Shown here: positions 1 through 8,008 of the stretch, piece by piece
Layout: the number at the start of each line of letters is the position of its first letter
Numbering within the stretch: position 1 is the first letter of the stretch
NCBI GenBank assembly: GCA_039812125.1
Contig: JBDHZV010000001.1
Coordinates: forward strand, 5,748-69,747
Length of the DNA stretch: 64,000 bases
Reading direction: 5' to 3'
DNA from: Prado023 sp039812125
GTDB taxonomy: Bacteria > Actinomycetota > Actinomycetes > S36-B12 > CAIYMF01
Made by a program: the position numbers and the translations under genes
Notes under the pieces: generated by a model
Database searches by the model: none
Told to the model about the DNA's origin: nothing
The model's input: only the letters and a program-made list of their open reading frames with translations

Positions 1-111
1 GCGCAGGCGGCTGGCAACGCCCGACGTGCGGCGGACCTGCGGTCCCGTGCCGTGTCGACGCGGTCGCTGCTGGCCGCTGCGGAGAACTCGCTGGCCGAGT
101 ACTCTCGCTGA
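1..111 (+). CDS. 3' end of an unidentified gene (partial)
   Basis: The first frame is open from the window edge to a TGA at 109-111 and encodes 36 residues rich in Ala, Arg, Leu and Glu, ending LAAAENSLAEYSR. The composition looks like an amphipathic helix at the C-terminus of a larger protein. The stop is followed at once by a strong hairpin, which supports this being a real gene end. In many actinobacteria a DUF349 protein or a peptidyl-prolyl isomerase lies beside rel, and a helical tail would suit DUF349, but 36 residues are too few to decide. The product is left unnamed. Confidence 0.5.
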   Translation, partial: AQAAGNARRAADLRSRAVSTRSLLAAAENSLAEYSR

Positions 112-168
112 CCGTCGCGCTTCGGGCGTGACCTGCGCGCAACGCAGGTGCGGCCCGAAGCGTGACGG
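112..168. terminator. Nested hairpin, probable bidirectional terminator
   Basis: Arms 112-127 and 153-168 pair over 16 bases with one mismatch. A second perfect 7-base stem (131-137 with 143-149) is nested inside, with a 5-base loop. It starts directly after the stop of the partial gene. It also lies downstream of rel on the other strand, so it can serve both convergent genes. There is no long T tract, as is common in GC-rich actinobacteria. Confidence 0.75.
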
Positions 169-240
169 CGCCAACGTCAGGCCCATGTGGGGGGGGGACG
201 CCCATGCCGGGACACCGCGGCCCGCTCGGCGCACGCCCGC

Positions 241-280
241 GTGGGGTGATCCCGGTGCGAGTGGGGTGATCCCGGTGCTG
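241..280. repeat. 20-bp tandem direct repeat
   Basis: Two adjacent 20-base units (241-260 and 261-280) are identical over their first 18 bases, gtggggtgatcccggtgc, and differ only in the last two. They lie just beyond the stop of rel. No function can be read from them. They may be a slippage duplication or a small part of the 3' untranslated region. Confidence 0.8.
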
Positions 281-296
281 GTCGGCCCGCGCGGTG

Positions 297-2576
297 CTAC
301 ACGCGGTACGCGTCGTAGACACCCTCGACATTGCGGACCGCCCGCAGCACCGCGCCCAGGTGCTTGGGGTCGCCCATCTCGAAGGTGAACCGCGACATCG
401 CGATCCGCTCCCGGGTGGTCGACACCGCCGCCGACAGGATGTTCACGTGCTGGTCGGACAGCGCCCGGGTGACGTCGGACAGCAGCCGGGCCCGGTCGAG
501 GGCCTCGACCTGGATGTTGACCAGGAACACCGAGGACGCCCCCGGCGACCAGGCCACCGGCACGAACCGCTCGGCCTGCGTGGCCATCGCCGCGACGTTG
601 GCGCAGTCCGAGCGGTGCACCGAGACCCCGTGGCCACGGGTCACGAAGCCGGTGATCTCGTCGCCGGGAACCGGTGTGCAGCAACGGGCCAGCTTCACCC
701 ACACGTCGCCGAGCTGGGATCCGATCACGGTGACACCGGGGTCGGACTCGGTGCGCGGGCGGATCCGGGGGATCCCCTGGGGGGTGACGCCCTCGGCGGC
801 GTCGTCGGCTGCCGCTGCCGGGCCCCCCGCCGTGGCCACCAGCCGGTGGATCACGGTCTGCGGGCTGATCCGGCCCTCCCCGATGGCCGCGTACAGGGCG
901 GTGACGTCCTGCTGGCGCAGGTCGACCGCGACCGTCGACAGTGCCTGGGTGGACAGCAGCCGGTGGACGGCCACGCCCTCCTTGCGCATGGCCTTGAGCA
1001 GGAGGTCCTTGCCCTTCTCGATGGCCTCCTCGCGGCGCTCCTTGGAGAACCACGCCTTGATCTTGCTCTTGGCCCGCGGGCTGCGCACGAACGTCAGCCA
1101 GTCGCGGCTGGGGCCGGCTCCCTCGGCCTTCGAGGTGAACACCTCGACGGAGTCGCCGTTGCTCAGCGGGCTGTCCAGCGGGACGAGCCGGCCGTTGACC
1201 CGCGCCCCGACACAGCGGTGACCCAACTCGGTGTGCACGGCATAGGCGAAGTCGACCGGCGTGGAGCCCGACGGCAGCGCGACGACGTCGCCACGCGGGG
1301 TGAAGACGAACACCTCCGAGGAGCCCAGGTCGTAGCGGAGGGACTCGAGGAACTCACCGGGGTCCTCGGTCTCCCGCTGCCACTCCACGAGCTGACGCAG
1401 CCACCCGAGGTCGTCAGGACCGATCTTGCCGCCGACCTCGGCCTGCTTGTAGCGCCAGTGCGCGGCGATGCCGTACTCGGCGGCGCGGTGCATCTCGTGG
1501 GTGCGGATCTGCACCTCGACGGTCTTGCCCTCCGGGCCGATCACCGTGGTGTGCAGCGACTGGTACATGTTGAACTTGGGCATCGCGATGTAGTCCTTGA
1601 ACCGCCCCGGCAACGGGTTCCAGGTCGCGTGCAGCGTCCCCAGCACGGCGTAGCAGTCCCGTACGGTGTCCACCAGGATGCGCACGCCCACCAGGTCATA
1701 GATGTCGGAGAAGTCGTGACCGCGCACGATCATCTTCTGGTAGACGGAGTAGTAGTGCTTCGGGCGACCGGTGACGGTGGCCCGGATCCGGGCCTCGCGC
1801 AACTTGCCGTCGACGTCGGAGATCACCCGCTCGAGGTACTGCTCGCGCGCGGGGGCCCGCTGGCTGACCAGCCGGACGATCTCCTCGTACATCTTCGGGT
1901 GCAGGGTCGCGAACGCGAGGTCCTCCAGCTCCCACTTCACCGTGTTCATCCCGAGCCGGTGCGCCAGTGGGGCGTAGATCTCCAGGGTCTCGCGGGCCTT
2001 GGTCGCCTGCTTCTCGGCAGGCAGCCACTGCAGGGTGCGCATGTTGTGCAGGCGATCGGCGAGCTTGATCACGAGCACGCGGATGTCGCGTGCCATGGCC
2101 ACGACCATCTTGCGCACGGTCTCCGCTGCGCTGGCATCGCCATAGGTGACCTTGTCCAGCTTGGTGACCCCGTCGACCAGGGAGGCGATCTCCTCGCCGA
2201 ACTCCGCGCGCAGGTCGTCGAGGGTGTAGCCGGTGTCCTCGACGGTGTCGTGCAGCAGGGCCGCGGCCAGGGTCGGGGCGGTCATGCCCAGGTCGGCCAG
2301 GATCTGGGCGACCGCGATGGGGTGGGTGATGTAGGCCTCGCCGGAGCGCCGCCGCTGGTCGCGATGCAGGTACCCCGCGGTCTGGTACGCACGCCAGACC
2401 ACCCTGGTGTCGGACTTGGGGTGGTACTGGTGCAACGTGCGCAGCACGGGCTCGAGGTCCGGGCTGGCCGCGGGTGCCGTGCCCCGGTTGGCGATCCGGG
2501 ACAGCCTCGACCGCAGTCCCGTGGTGGTCTCCCCCGCGGGATCGGTGGGCGGGGTGGTCTCCGACGTCGCCAACAT
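297..2576 (-). CDS. rel: Bifunctional (p)ppGpp synthetase/hydrolase Rel
   Basis: Makes and degrades the stringent-response alarmone (p)ppGpp from ATP and GDP/GTP in the cytoplasm. Domains in order: HD hydrolase (HD at about 109-110, ED at 113-114), synthetase (about 230-380) with the RFKD motif at about 325-328, TGS (about 421-483), then a C-terminal ACT domain. RFKD rather than EFDD, with an intact HD site, marks the long bifunctional type rather than a synthetase-only RelA. About 759 residues is normal for the family. The start is uncertain: GTG 2579, ATG 2576 and TTG 2573 are all close to a GGGAGG sequence, and the TTG has the best spacing. It follows secF by about 125 bases and has its own likely promoter. 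The apt gene often found between secF and rel is absent. Confidence 0.95.
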   Translation of the reverse strand: MLATSETTPPTDPAGETTTGLRSRLSRIANRGTAPAASPDLEPVLRTLHQYHPKSDTRVVWRAYQTAGYLHRDQRRRSGEAYITHPIAVAQILADLGMTAPTLAAALLHDTVEDTGYTLDDLRAEFGEEIASLVDGVTKLDKVTYGDASAAETVRKMVVAMARDIRVLVIKLADRLHNMRTLQWLPAEKQATKARETLEIYAPLAHRLGMNTVKWELEDLAFATLHPKMYEEIVRLVSQRAPAREQYLERVISDVDGKLREARIRATVTGRPKHYYSVYQKMIVRGHDFSDIYDLVGVRILVDTVRDCYAVLGTLHATWNPLPGRFKDYIAMPKFNMYQSLHTTVIGPEGKTVEVQIRTHEMHRAAEYGIAAHWRYKQAEVGGKIGPDDLGWLRQLVEWQRETEDPGEFLESLRYDLGSSEVFVFTPRGDVVALPSGSTPVDFAYAVHTELGHRCVGARVNGRLVPLDSPLSNGDSVEVFTSKAEGAGPSRDWLTFVRSPRAKSKIKAWFSKERREEAIEKGKDLLLKAMRKEGVAVHRLLSTQALSTVAVDLRQQDVTALYAAIGEGRISPQTVIHRLVATAGGPAAAADDAAEGVTPQGIPRIRPRTESDPGVTVIGSQLGDVWVKLARCCTPVPGDEITGFVTRGHGVSVHRSDCANVAAMATQAERFVPVAWSPGASSVFLVNIQVEALDRARLLSDVTRALSDQHVNILSAAVSTTRERIAMSRFTFEMGDPKHLGAVLRAVRNVEGVYDAYRV

Positions 2577-2598
2577 CACCTCCCAGTCGTGTGGGCCG

Positions 2599-2604
2599 AG
2601 TCTA
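2599..2604 (-). promoter_or_regulatory. Putative -10 element of rel
   Basis: TAGACT on the minus strand lies about 22 bases before the rel start region, leaving room for a short leader that contains GGGAGG. No clear -35 box is visible. Confidence 0.4.
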
Positions 2605-2610
2605 CGCTGC

Positions 2611-2629
2611 GCCGGCCGCCCGGGCCGGC
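2611..2629. terminator. Short GC hairpin between secF and rel
   Basis: A perfect 7-base stem (2611-2617 with 2623-2629) has a 5-base loop and lies about 75 bases after the secF stop. It could end or attenuate secDF transcription. It is pure G/C with no T tract, so it may be incidental. Confidence 0.3.
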
Positions 2630-2702
2630 CCTGTCACAGTCCCCGGGGCAGGCGGGGCGACCGCGCCGACATCCCGGTGATTCGGCTGCCCCGGACCTTC
2701 AG

Positions 2703-3899
2703 TCACCGCCGCTGCGACCGCGGCGACCGCTTCGGCTGGTTGCGCGGACCTCCCGCGGATCGGCGGGCTCGTGCGCGCTGCATCGCCTCCGCCGCATCGG
2801 CGCTTGCGGGTTCGGCCCCACCGGTCTCGCCGGGAGGGGGCGAGTCCTCGTCCGTCGGTGCCATGGTGACGGTGGCGGTCGACGTCGCGCTCGCCCTGCC
2901 CGCGGTGGGGGCGGACCCCCGACCCGAACCGCGGGCCCCGGATGCGCGCGAGGCAACCCGGCGGGCCAGCGCCTGCATCTGGGGGTCCCGCTCGGTGAGC
3001 TGGGCCAGCAGCGGCGTCGCGATGAAGATGGACGAGTAGGTCCCCGCGGCGATCCCCACGAACAGGGCCAGCGACAGGTCCTTGAGGGTGCCGGCCCCGA
3101 GGATGCCGGCGCCGACGAACAGGATCGCGCCCACGGGCAGCAACGCGACGATGGAAGTGTTGATGGAGCGGACCAGAGTCTGGTTCACCGCCAGGTTGGC
3201 GGCATCGGAGTAGGTCTGCCGGCTCTGTCCGAGGATCCCGCGGGTGTTCTCCTTCACCTTGTCGAACACCACGACCGTGTCGTACAGGGAGTACCCGAGG
3301 ATCGTCAGCACGCCGATCACGGTGGCCGGGGTGACCTCGAAGTGCAGCACCGAGTAGATGCCGATCGTGATCAGGATGTCGTGGACCAGCGCGACGAGCG
3401 CGGCGATGGCCATCCGCCAGTCGAAGTAGATGGCCAGGAAGATGGCCAGCAGGGCGAGGAACACCCCCAGCGCCATGAGCGCCTTCTTGGTGATCTCGCC
3501 GCCCCACGTCGGCCCGACGAGCTGGACCGACACGTCGGTCGGCTCCACGCCGCACGCATCTGCCAGCGAGGCCCGGACCTTGAGGCTGGTGTCGTTGTCG
3601 ACCGCCTCCGTGGTCACCCGGATCGACTCGTTGCCCAGCTCGGTCACCGTGCTCGGGGTGACGCCCACCTGCTCCACCGCGGAGCGGGCCGAATCGACGG
3701 TGCAGGACGCCGAGGACACCTGGAACTCGGCGCCGCCGGAGAACTCGATGCCCAGGTTGAGCCCCCGGACCACCAGTGACAGCAGCGCCACGAGCAGGAT
3801 CACACCGGAGACTGCGTACCAGCGCCGACGCTTGCCGACGATGTCGTAGGAGACCTCACCGGCGTAGAGCTGGTGGCCCAGCCTTCCAAGTCGGGACAT
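2703..3899 (-). CDS. secF: Protein translocase subunit SecF
   Basis: Integral membrane partner of SecD; uses the proton gradient to help pull proteins through SecYEG. The 398-residue product has an N-terminal membrane segment (about 28-46), the SecF signature GIEFSGGAEFQ in the first periplasmic region, and five more hydrophobic segments between about 140 and 310, as in SecF. A charged Ala/Gly/Arg-rich tail from about 320 is cytoplasmic and typical of actinobacterial SecF. The ATG is preceded by TAGGAGG that overlaps the secD stop; the intergenic gap is only 2 bases, so secD and secF are translationally coupled. Confidence 0.96.
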   Translation of the reverse strand: MSRLGRLGHQLYAGEVSYDIVGKRRRWYAVSGVILLVALLSLVVRGLNLGIEFSGGAEFQVSSASCTVDSARSAVEQVGVTPSTVTELGNESIRVTTEAVDNDTSLKVRASLADACGVEPTDVSVQLVGPTWGGEITKKALMALGVFLALLAIFLAIYFDWRMAIAALVALVHDILITIGIYSVLHFEVTPATVIGVLTILGYSLYDTVVVFDKVKENTRGILGQSRQTYSDAANLAVNQTLVRSINTSIVALLPVGAILFVGAGILGAGTLKDLSLALFVGIAAGTYSSIFIATPLLAQLTERDPQMQALARRVASRASGARGSGRGSAPTAGRASATSTATVTMAPTDEDSPPPGETGGAEPASADAAEAMQRARARRSAGGPRNQPKRSPRSQRR

Positions 3900-3901
3900 G
3901 G

Positions 3902-5590
3902 CTACCTCCTACCCCCGGCGCCGACAGGGGCGGCGGCGGGATGGTCCGGGATCCCGAGTCGGTCCGGGGAGACCCCGGACATCGAGTGCCCGGACTGGAA
4001 GAACCGCGTCCCGGCCAGCAGGGCGACGATGGGCCGTGTGAAGGTGAAGGCCACCAGCACGTCGACCACTGTGGTCAGCCCGAGCGCGAACGCGAATCCG
4101 CGGACGCTGCCGATGCTGAGCACGTAGAGCACGATCGCACCGAGCAGGGACACGAAGTCCGCGGCCAGCAGGGTGCGCCGGGCGCGCAGCCACCCGACGT
4201 CCGCGGCGACCCGCAGGGTGCGACCGTCGCGGACCTCGTCTCGGATCCGTTCGAAGTACACGATGAAGGAGTCGGCCGTGATGCCGATGGCGACGATGGC
4301 ACCGGCCACACCAGCCAGGGTCAGCGTGAACCCGACCTGACGGCCGAAGATCACGAACGCGCAGTAGCTGATCAGGGCCGCGACCAGGAGGCTGGCGACC
4401 GCGACCAGGCCGAGGGCGCGGTAGTACCCGACGAGGTACAGCGCCACCAGCAGCAGGCCCAGCGCACCGGCCAGCAGGCCGGCATGCAGGTAGTTCGCGC
4501 CGACCGTCGGGGTGATCGAGTTGATCTGGCCGACCTCGAGCGAGACCGGCAGCGAGCCGAACTTGAGCACGTTGGCCAGGTCGGTGGCCTCCTGGACCGT
4601 GAAGTCACCGGTGATCTGGGCCTGGCCACCTCCGATGGGCTCGAGGAACTGCGGCGCGCTGTACACCACGGCGTCGAGCACGATCGCGAACTGGTTCTGG
4701 GGCGGATCCTTCTGGTAGATCTCCGCGGAGATGTCCGCGAGCTTCTTGGACGCCTCGGCGTTGAAGGTCAGCGAGACCGACCACGAGTTGGTCTGCGGAT
4801 CGAGCTGGGCGGTGGCGTTGGTGACCTCGGTGCCCTTGATGAAGGCGGGCTGGAGCAGGTACTTGGCCACACCGTCGCGGTCGCAGGTCGCCAGCCAGAG
4901 GTCCTGCAGGTCAGGGGTCCCGGCCCGGTTCTCCGGCAGGGTGCAGTCCAGCCGGAGTGCGCGCTCCTGGAACGACTCGTCGTTCTGCTCGGCCTGCACC
5001 GGGATCTTCGGCTGCGCCACAGTCGCCGTGGGCGAGGGGCTCGGCGTCGCGCTCGCCGACGGCGACTCCGCGGCGGACTGCGTGGCGCTCGGGCTGGGCG
5101 AGGCGTCCGTCGCCGTGGGTGTCGGCTTCGGGGTCGCCGACGCCGAGGGCGACTCGGTGGGGACCGGCGCGTTCGGGTCCACCCCCTGGGGGTCCGCGAT
5201 GGCCTCGACGGCTCGGAAGGCCAGCTGCGCGGTGCGCCCCACGAGCTCGACGAGGCGGTCCTGCGGCACCGATCCCGGCACCGTGACGATGATCGCGGCG
5301 CTGTCGCCGGAGCCCTGGACGGTCACCTCGGACTCCGCGACCCCCAGGCCGTCCACCCGCTGGCGGATGATGCCCACGGCCTGGTCGAGCTGCTCGGACG
5401 TGATGGTCCCGGACTGGCCCTCCGCAGCCTGGGGCAGCAGGGTCACCTGGGTGCCCCCCTGCAGGTCCAGGCCCAGCCGCGGGGTGTGCTCGGTCCCGGG
5501 CCAGAACGTCCAGACCAGCAGTCCCACGAGCAGCAGGATGTGGGCCCCCAGGACCCGCCAGGGATGGTAGGTCCCGCGCGGGCTAGCCAC
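3902..5590 (-). CDS. secD: Protein translocase subunit SecD
   Basis: RND-type membrane protein that works with SecF in the late steps of Sec export. The 562-residue product shows an N-terminal membrane segment (about 13-31), the SecD signature LGLDLQGGTQVTLL at about 38-51, a large extracytoplasmic region, and five C-terminal membrane segments from about 355 onward. A low-complexity Ser/Pro/Thr/Ala linker of about 65 residues (about 140-205) interrupts the extracytoplasmic region, a kind of insert seen in some actinobacterial SecD. The start is GTG 5590. A small upstream frame with its own ribosome site overlaps this start by 8 bases. The usual upstream gene yajC is missing between ruvB and secD. 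Confidence 0.95.
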   Translation of the reverse strand: MASPRGTYHPWRVLGAHILLLVGLLVWTFWPGTEHTPRLGLDLQGGTQVTLLPQAAEGQSGTITSEQLDQAVGIIRQRVDGLGVAESEVTVQGSGDSAAIIVTVPGSVPQDRLVELVGRTAQLAFRAVEAIADPQGVDPNAPVPTESPSASATPKPTPTATDASPSPSATQSAAESPSASATPSPSPTATVAQPKIPVQAEQNDESFQERALRLDCTLPENRAGTPDLQDLWLATCDRDGVAKYLLQPAFIKGTEVTNATAQLDPQTNSWSVSLTFNAEASKKLADISAEIYQKDPPQNQFAIVLDAVVYSAPQFLEPIGGGQAQITGDFTVQEATDLANVLKFGSLPVSLEVGQINSITPTVGANYLHAGLLAGALGLLLVALYLVGYYRALGLVAVASLLVAALISYCAFVIFGRQVGFTLTLAGVAGAIVAIGITADSFIVYFERIRDEVRDGRTLRVAADVGWLRARRTLLAADFVSLLGAIVLYVLSIGSVRGFAFALGLTTVVDVLVAFTFTRPIVALLAGTRFFQSGHSMSGVSPDRLGIPDHPAAAPVGAGGRR

Positions 5591-5687
5591 GGGCGCACCT
5601 CACGACCGGGAGGGCGGCCCCGTCGCGCACGCCGGGGGCGACGGCAGCCCGACGGGGGGCGACCGACAGCTCAGGGAACGACCTCAT
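5583..5687 (-). CDS. Possible 34-residue leader peptide upstream of secD
   Basis: An ATG at 5687 is preceded, six bases away, by a good Shine-Dalgarno sequence GGAAAGG (5700-5694). The frame runs 34 codons to a TAG that overlaps the secD start by 8 bases, so its translation would be coupled to secD. The peptide is rich in Arg, Ala, Val and Pro, begins MRSFPELSVAP and ends VVRCARG. It has no hydrophobic segment, so it is not a small YajC. A TAGAAT -10 box lies just upstream. Regulatory arrest peptides upstream of secDF genes are known in other bacteria; whether this one stalls ribosomes is speculation. It could also simply be a leader that brings ribosomes to the secD start. Confidence 0.4.
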   Translation of the reverse strand: MRSFPELSVAPRRAAVAPGVRDGAALPVVRCARG

Positions 5688-5715
5688 GGGGCACCTTTCC
5701 GCACAATTGCCCACG

Positions 5716-5721
5716 ATTCTA
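5716..5721 (-). promoter_or_regulatory. Putative -10 element of the leader-secD-secF unit
   Basis: TAGAAT on the minus strand lies just after the ruvB stop and about 30 bases before the leader-peptide ATG. The -35 region is GC-rich and unrecognisable. It suggests secDF can be transcribed independently of ruvCAB. Confidence 0.5.
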
Positions 5722-5724
5722 TGC

Positions 5725-6792
5725 TCACGACCCGCCGGGACCGGGCGCGACATCCGGCAGTCCCAGGTCCAGGGTCAGCGGCGCGGGGCCGACCTGGGGC
5801 GGTGGCTGGAGACCGAGGTGGCGCCACGCGGCCTCGGTGGCCAGCCGGCCGCGGGGCGTCCGGAACACCAGGCCGGCGCGGACCAGGAACGGCTCGGCGA
5901 CGGTCTCCACTGTCTCGGGCTCCTCCCCCACCGCGACCGCCAGCGTCGACAACCCGACCGGGCCGCCCCGGAACGTGCGCAGCAGCGCGTCCAGCACCGC
6001 CCGGTCGAGCCGGTCCAGTCCGAGGGCGTCGACCTCGTAGAGGTCCAGGGCGCTGTGCGCCAGCCGCTGGTCGATCCGTCCCAGTCCGTGCACCTCGGCG
6101 TAGTCGCGCACCCGCCGCAGCAACCGGTTGGCCACCCGGGGCGTGCCGCGCGACCGGGTCGCGATCTCGTGGGCGCCCGCGGCGTCGATGTCGACCCCGA
6201 GCAGCCGGGCCGACCGGTTCACGATCGTCACGAGGTCGGCGTCCGCGTAGAAGTCCATGTGGGCCGTGAAGCCGAACCGGTCGCGCAGCGGCCCGGGCAG
6301 CAGCCCCGCGCGGGTCGTCGCCCCCACCAGGGTGAAGGGCGCCAGCTCCAGGGGGATGGCTGTGGCCCCCGGGCCCTTGCCGACGACGATGTCGACCCGG
6401 AAGTCCTCCATCGCCACGTAGAGCATCTCCTCGGCCGGCCGGGCCATCCGGTGGATCTCGTCGAGGAACAGGACCTCACCGGGCACGAGGCTGCTCAGGA
6501 CCGCGGCGAGGTCGCCGGCGTGCTGGATGGCCGGGCCCGAGGTGATCCGCAGCGGCGCGCCCATCTCCTGGGCGATGATCATGGCCAGCGTGGTCTTGCC
6601 CAGCCCCGGGGGGCCCGACATCAGGACGTGGTCGGCCGCGGCGCCCCGCTGCCGCGCGGCGGTCAGGACCAGCCCCAGCTGGGAGCGGACCCGGTCCTGC
6701 CCGATGAACTCGTCGAGGGACCGGGGCCGCAGGGCGCCCTCGGCGGCGTCGTCCTCGGCCGCGGCCCCGTCCAGGAGGCGGTCGTCGGTCAT
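5725..6792 (-). CDS. ruvB: Holliday junction branch migration ATPase RuvB
   Basis: Hexameric AAA+ motor that drives branch migration of Holliday junctions with RuvA. The 355-residue product has Walker A GPPGLGKTT (60-68), Walker B LFLDEIH (108-114), the GATTR sensor region and a C-terminal winged helix, in the normal RuvB order. Its ATG overlaps the ruvA stop (ATGA), so ruvC-ruvA-ruvB form one translationally coupled operon. Confidence 0.97.
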   Translation of the reverse strand: MTDDRLLDGAAAEDDAAEGALRPRSLDEFIGQDRVRSQLGLVLTAARQRGAAADHVLMSGPPGLGKTTLAMIIAQEMGAPLRITSGPAIQHAGDLAAVLSSLVPGEVLFLDEIHRMARPAEEMLYVAMEDFRVDIVVGKGPGATAIPLELAPFTLVGATTRAGLLPGPLRDRFGFTAHMDFYADADLVTIVNRSARLLGVDIDAAGAHEIATRSRGTPRVANRLLRRVRDYAEVHGLGRIDQRLAHSALDLYEVDALGLDRLDRAVLDALLRTFRGGPVGLSTLAVAVGEEPETVETVAEPFLVRAGLVFRTPRGRLATEAAWRHLGLQPPPQVGPAPLTLDLGLPDVAPGPGGS

Positions 6793-7394
6793 GCCCGATC
6801 CAGGTGTCGCAGGGCGGAGCGAAGCAGCGCCGGCACCGAGGGGCGGCCGCCCTCGGCCAGGACCGCCTCGGCCTCCGGTGCCACGGCCTCCGTCGCCGCC
6901 CGGGCATCACGAGCCGGCCATCCCAGCGCCACGAGCCCGTCGATGACCGGGGTGGCCCAGTCGGCCGCCGGTGCCACGGCAGCGACCGTGGCTGCGGGGC
7001 CCAGCTTGTCCTTGAGCTCCAGGGCGATCCGGGCGGCGCCCTTGCGCCCGATCCCGGGCGGCTTGGACAGGGTCACCAGGTCGTCGGTGGCGACCGCCTG
7101 GCGCAACTGGTCCACCGTGAGCACCCCGAGGATCGCCTGCGCGGTCCTCGGCCCGATGCCGGTGACCGACTGCAGCACCTCGAACGCCTCGCGCTCCTGG
7201 GCGTCGGCGAACCCGAACAGGGTCCAGGCGTCCTCGCGCACCACCAGGCTCGTGGCCACCTGGGCGGGCGAGCCCACGCGCAGCGCCGCCAGCGTCCGCG
7301 GCGTGCACTGCACCGACAGGCCGATCCCGCCCACGTCGACGACCGCCTGCTCGGCGCCGACCCACTCCACAGTCCCCCGCACGAAGGCGATCAC
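6789..7394 (-). CDS. ruvA: Holliday junction DNA helicase subunit RuvA
   Basis: Tetrameric Holliday-junction binding protein that loads RuvB. The 201-residue product has the N-terminal OB fold (starting VIAFVRGTV), tandem helix-hairpin-helix motifs (VTGIGPRTAQ and PPGIGRKGAA) and a C-terminal RuvB-binding domain. The frame stays open upstream to 7508, but homology begins exactly at GTG 7394. That GTG overlaps the ruvC stop as GTGA, so the shorter start is used. Confidence 0.95.
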   Translation of the reverse strand: MIAFVRGTVEWVGAEQAVVDVGGIGLSVQCTPRTLAALRVGSPAQVATSLVVREDAWTLFGFADAQEREAFEVLQSVTGIGPRTAQAILGVLTVDQLRQAVATDDLVTLSKPPGIGRKGAARIALELKDKLGPAATVAAVAPAADWATPVIDGLVALGWPARDARAATEAVAPEAEAVLAEGGRPSVPALLRSALRHLDRA

Positions 7395-7966
7395 CGGGCC
7401 ACCGCCCGGGGAACGGCCCGGCCGGCGGCAGCCGCCGACCTCGGGATCCGGGCCCGCGGTGCCGCGCCGACGGCAGCAGCGACCCTGTCGGCGGCCGGGC
7501 CGCGCCACGCCTGGCAGATCGCCAGGGCCAGCGCGTCCGTGGCGTCCACGGGGCGGGGGGCGCTGGGCAGGCGCAGGATCCGCACCACCATCGCGGCGAC
7601 CTGCGCCTTCTGGGCCGAGCCACTGCCGGTGACGGCCGCCTTGACCTCGCTGGGGGTGTGCCAGCGCACCGGTAGCCCTGCCTCGGCGGCGGCCAGCACC
7701 GCCGCCGCGGAGGCCTGGGCGGTGCCCATGACCGTGCTGACGTTGTGCTGGCTGAACATCCGCTCGATGGCCACGACATCAGGCTGGGTGGCCGCCAGGA
7801 CCGACCGGATCCCGCGCGAGACAGCCAGCAGGCGATCCGGGAGCGGGAGGTCGGTCGCGGTCACGACGACCTCCACGTGCCTGAGCACCAGCGGTTGGCC
7901 GGCACCGCCCTCCACGACCCCGATGCCGCAGCGGGTCAGGCCGGGGTCCACCCCGAGGACGCGCAC
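7391..7966 (-). CDS. ruvC: Crossover junction endodeoxyribonuclease RuvC
   Basis: Resolves Holliday junctions by symmetric cleavage. The 191-residue product starts MRVLGVDPGLTRCG and carries the four acidic catalytic residues of the RNase H fold: D7, E68, D141 and D144 (motif VDATDALA). GTG 7966 is chosen because it lies 5 bases after GGAGG and gives the canonical N-terminus; GTG 7972, two codons upstream, is too close to that site. The Ala/Arg/Pro-rich tail beyond about residue 155 is variable in this family. Confidence 0.95.
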   Translation of the reverse strand: MRVLGVDPGLTRCGIGVVEGGAGQPLVLRHVEVVVTATDLPLPDRLLAVSRGIRSVLAATQPDVVAIERMFSQHNVSTVMGTAQASAAAVLAAAEAGLPVRWHTPSEVKAAVTGSGSAQKAQVAAMVVRILRLPSAPRPVDATDALALAICQAWRGPAADRVAAAVGAAPRARIPRSAAAAGRAVPRAVAR

Positions 7967-7995
7967 GACCACCTCCGATGCGAACAGGTGTTCGT

Positions 7996-8001
7996 ACCCT
8001 A
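7996..8001 (-). promoter_or_regulatory. Putative -10 element of ruvCAB
   Basis: TAGGGT on the minus strand lies 29 bases before the ruvC GTG. It leaves a short leader containing GGAGG. No -35 box is evident. Confidence 0.35.
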
Positions 8002-8008
8002 GCCCCGG

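Noticed and set aside
294..3779. Open frame of 1161 codons on the plus strand over rel and secF
   Set aside because: It is antisense to two unmistakable genes, lacks any recognisable domain, and is rich in Gly/Arg/Asp as expected of a GC-rich shadow frame.
5583..5687. Reading the secD leader frame as a known RAPG/RAPP arrest peptide
   Set aside because: The required motif is not present and there is no targeting segment. It is kept only as a possible leader peptide.
6789..7508. RuvA with a 38-residue N-terminal extension
   Set aside because: The extension lies inside ruvC and is Arg/Gly/Pro noise. GTG 7394 gives the canonical N-terminus.
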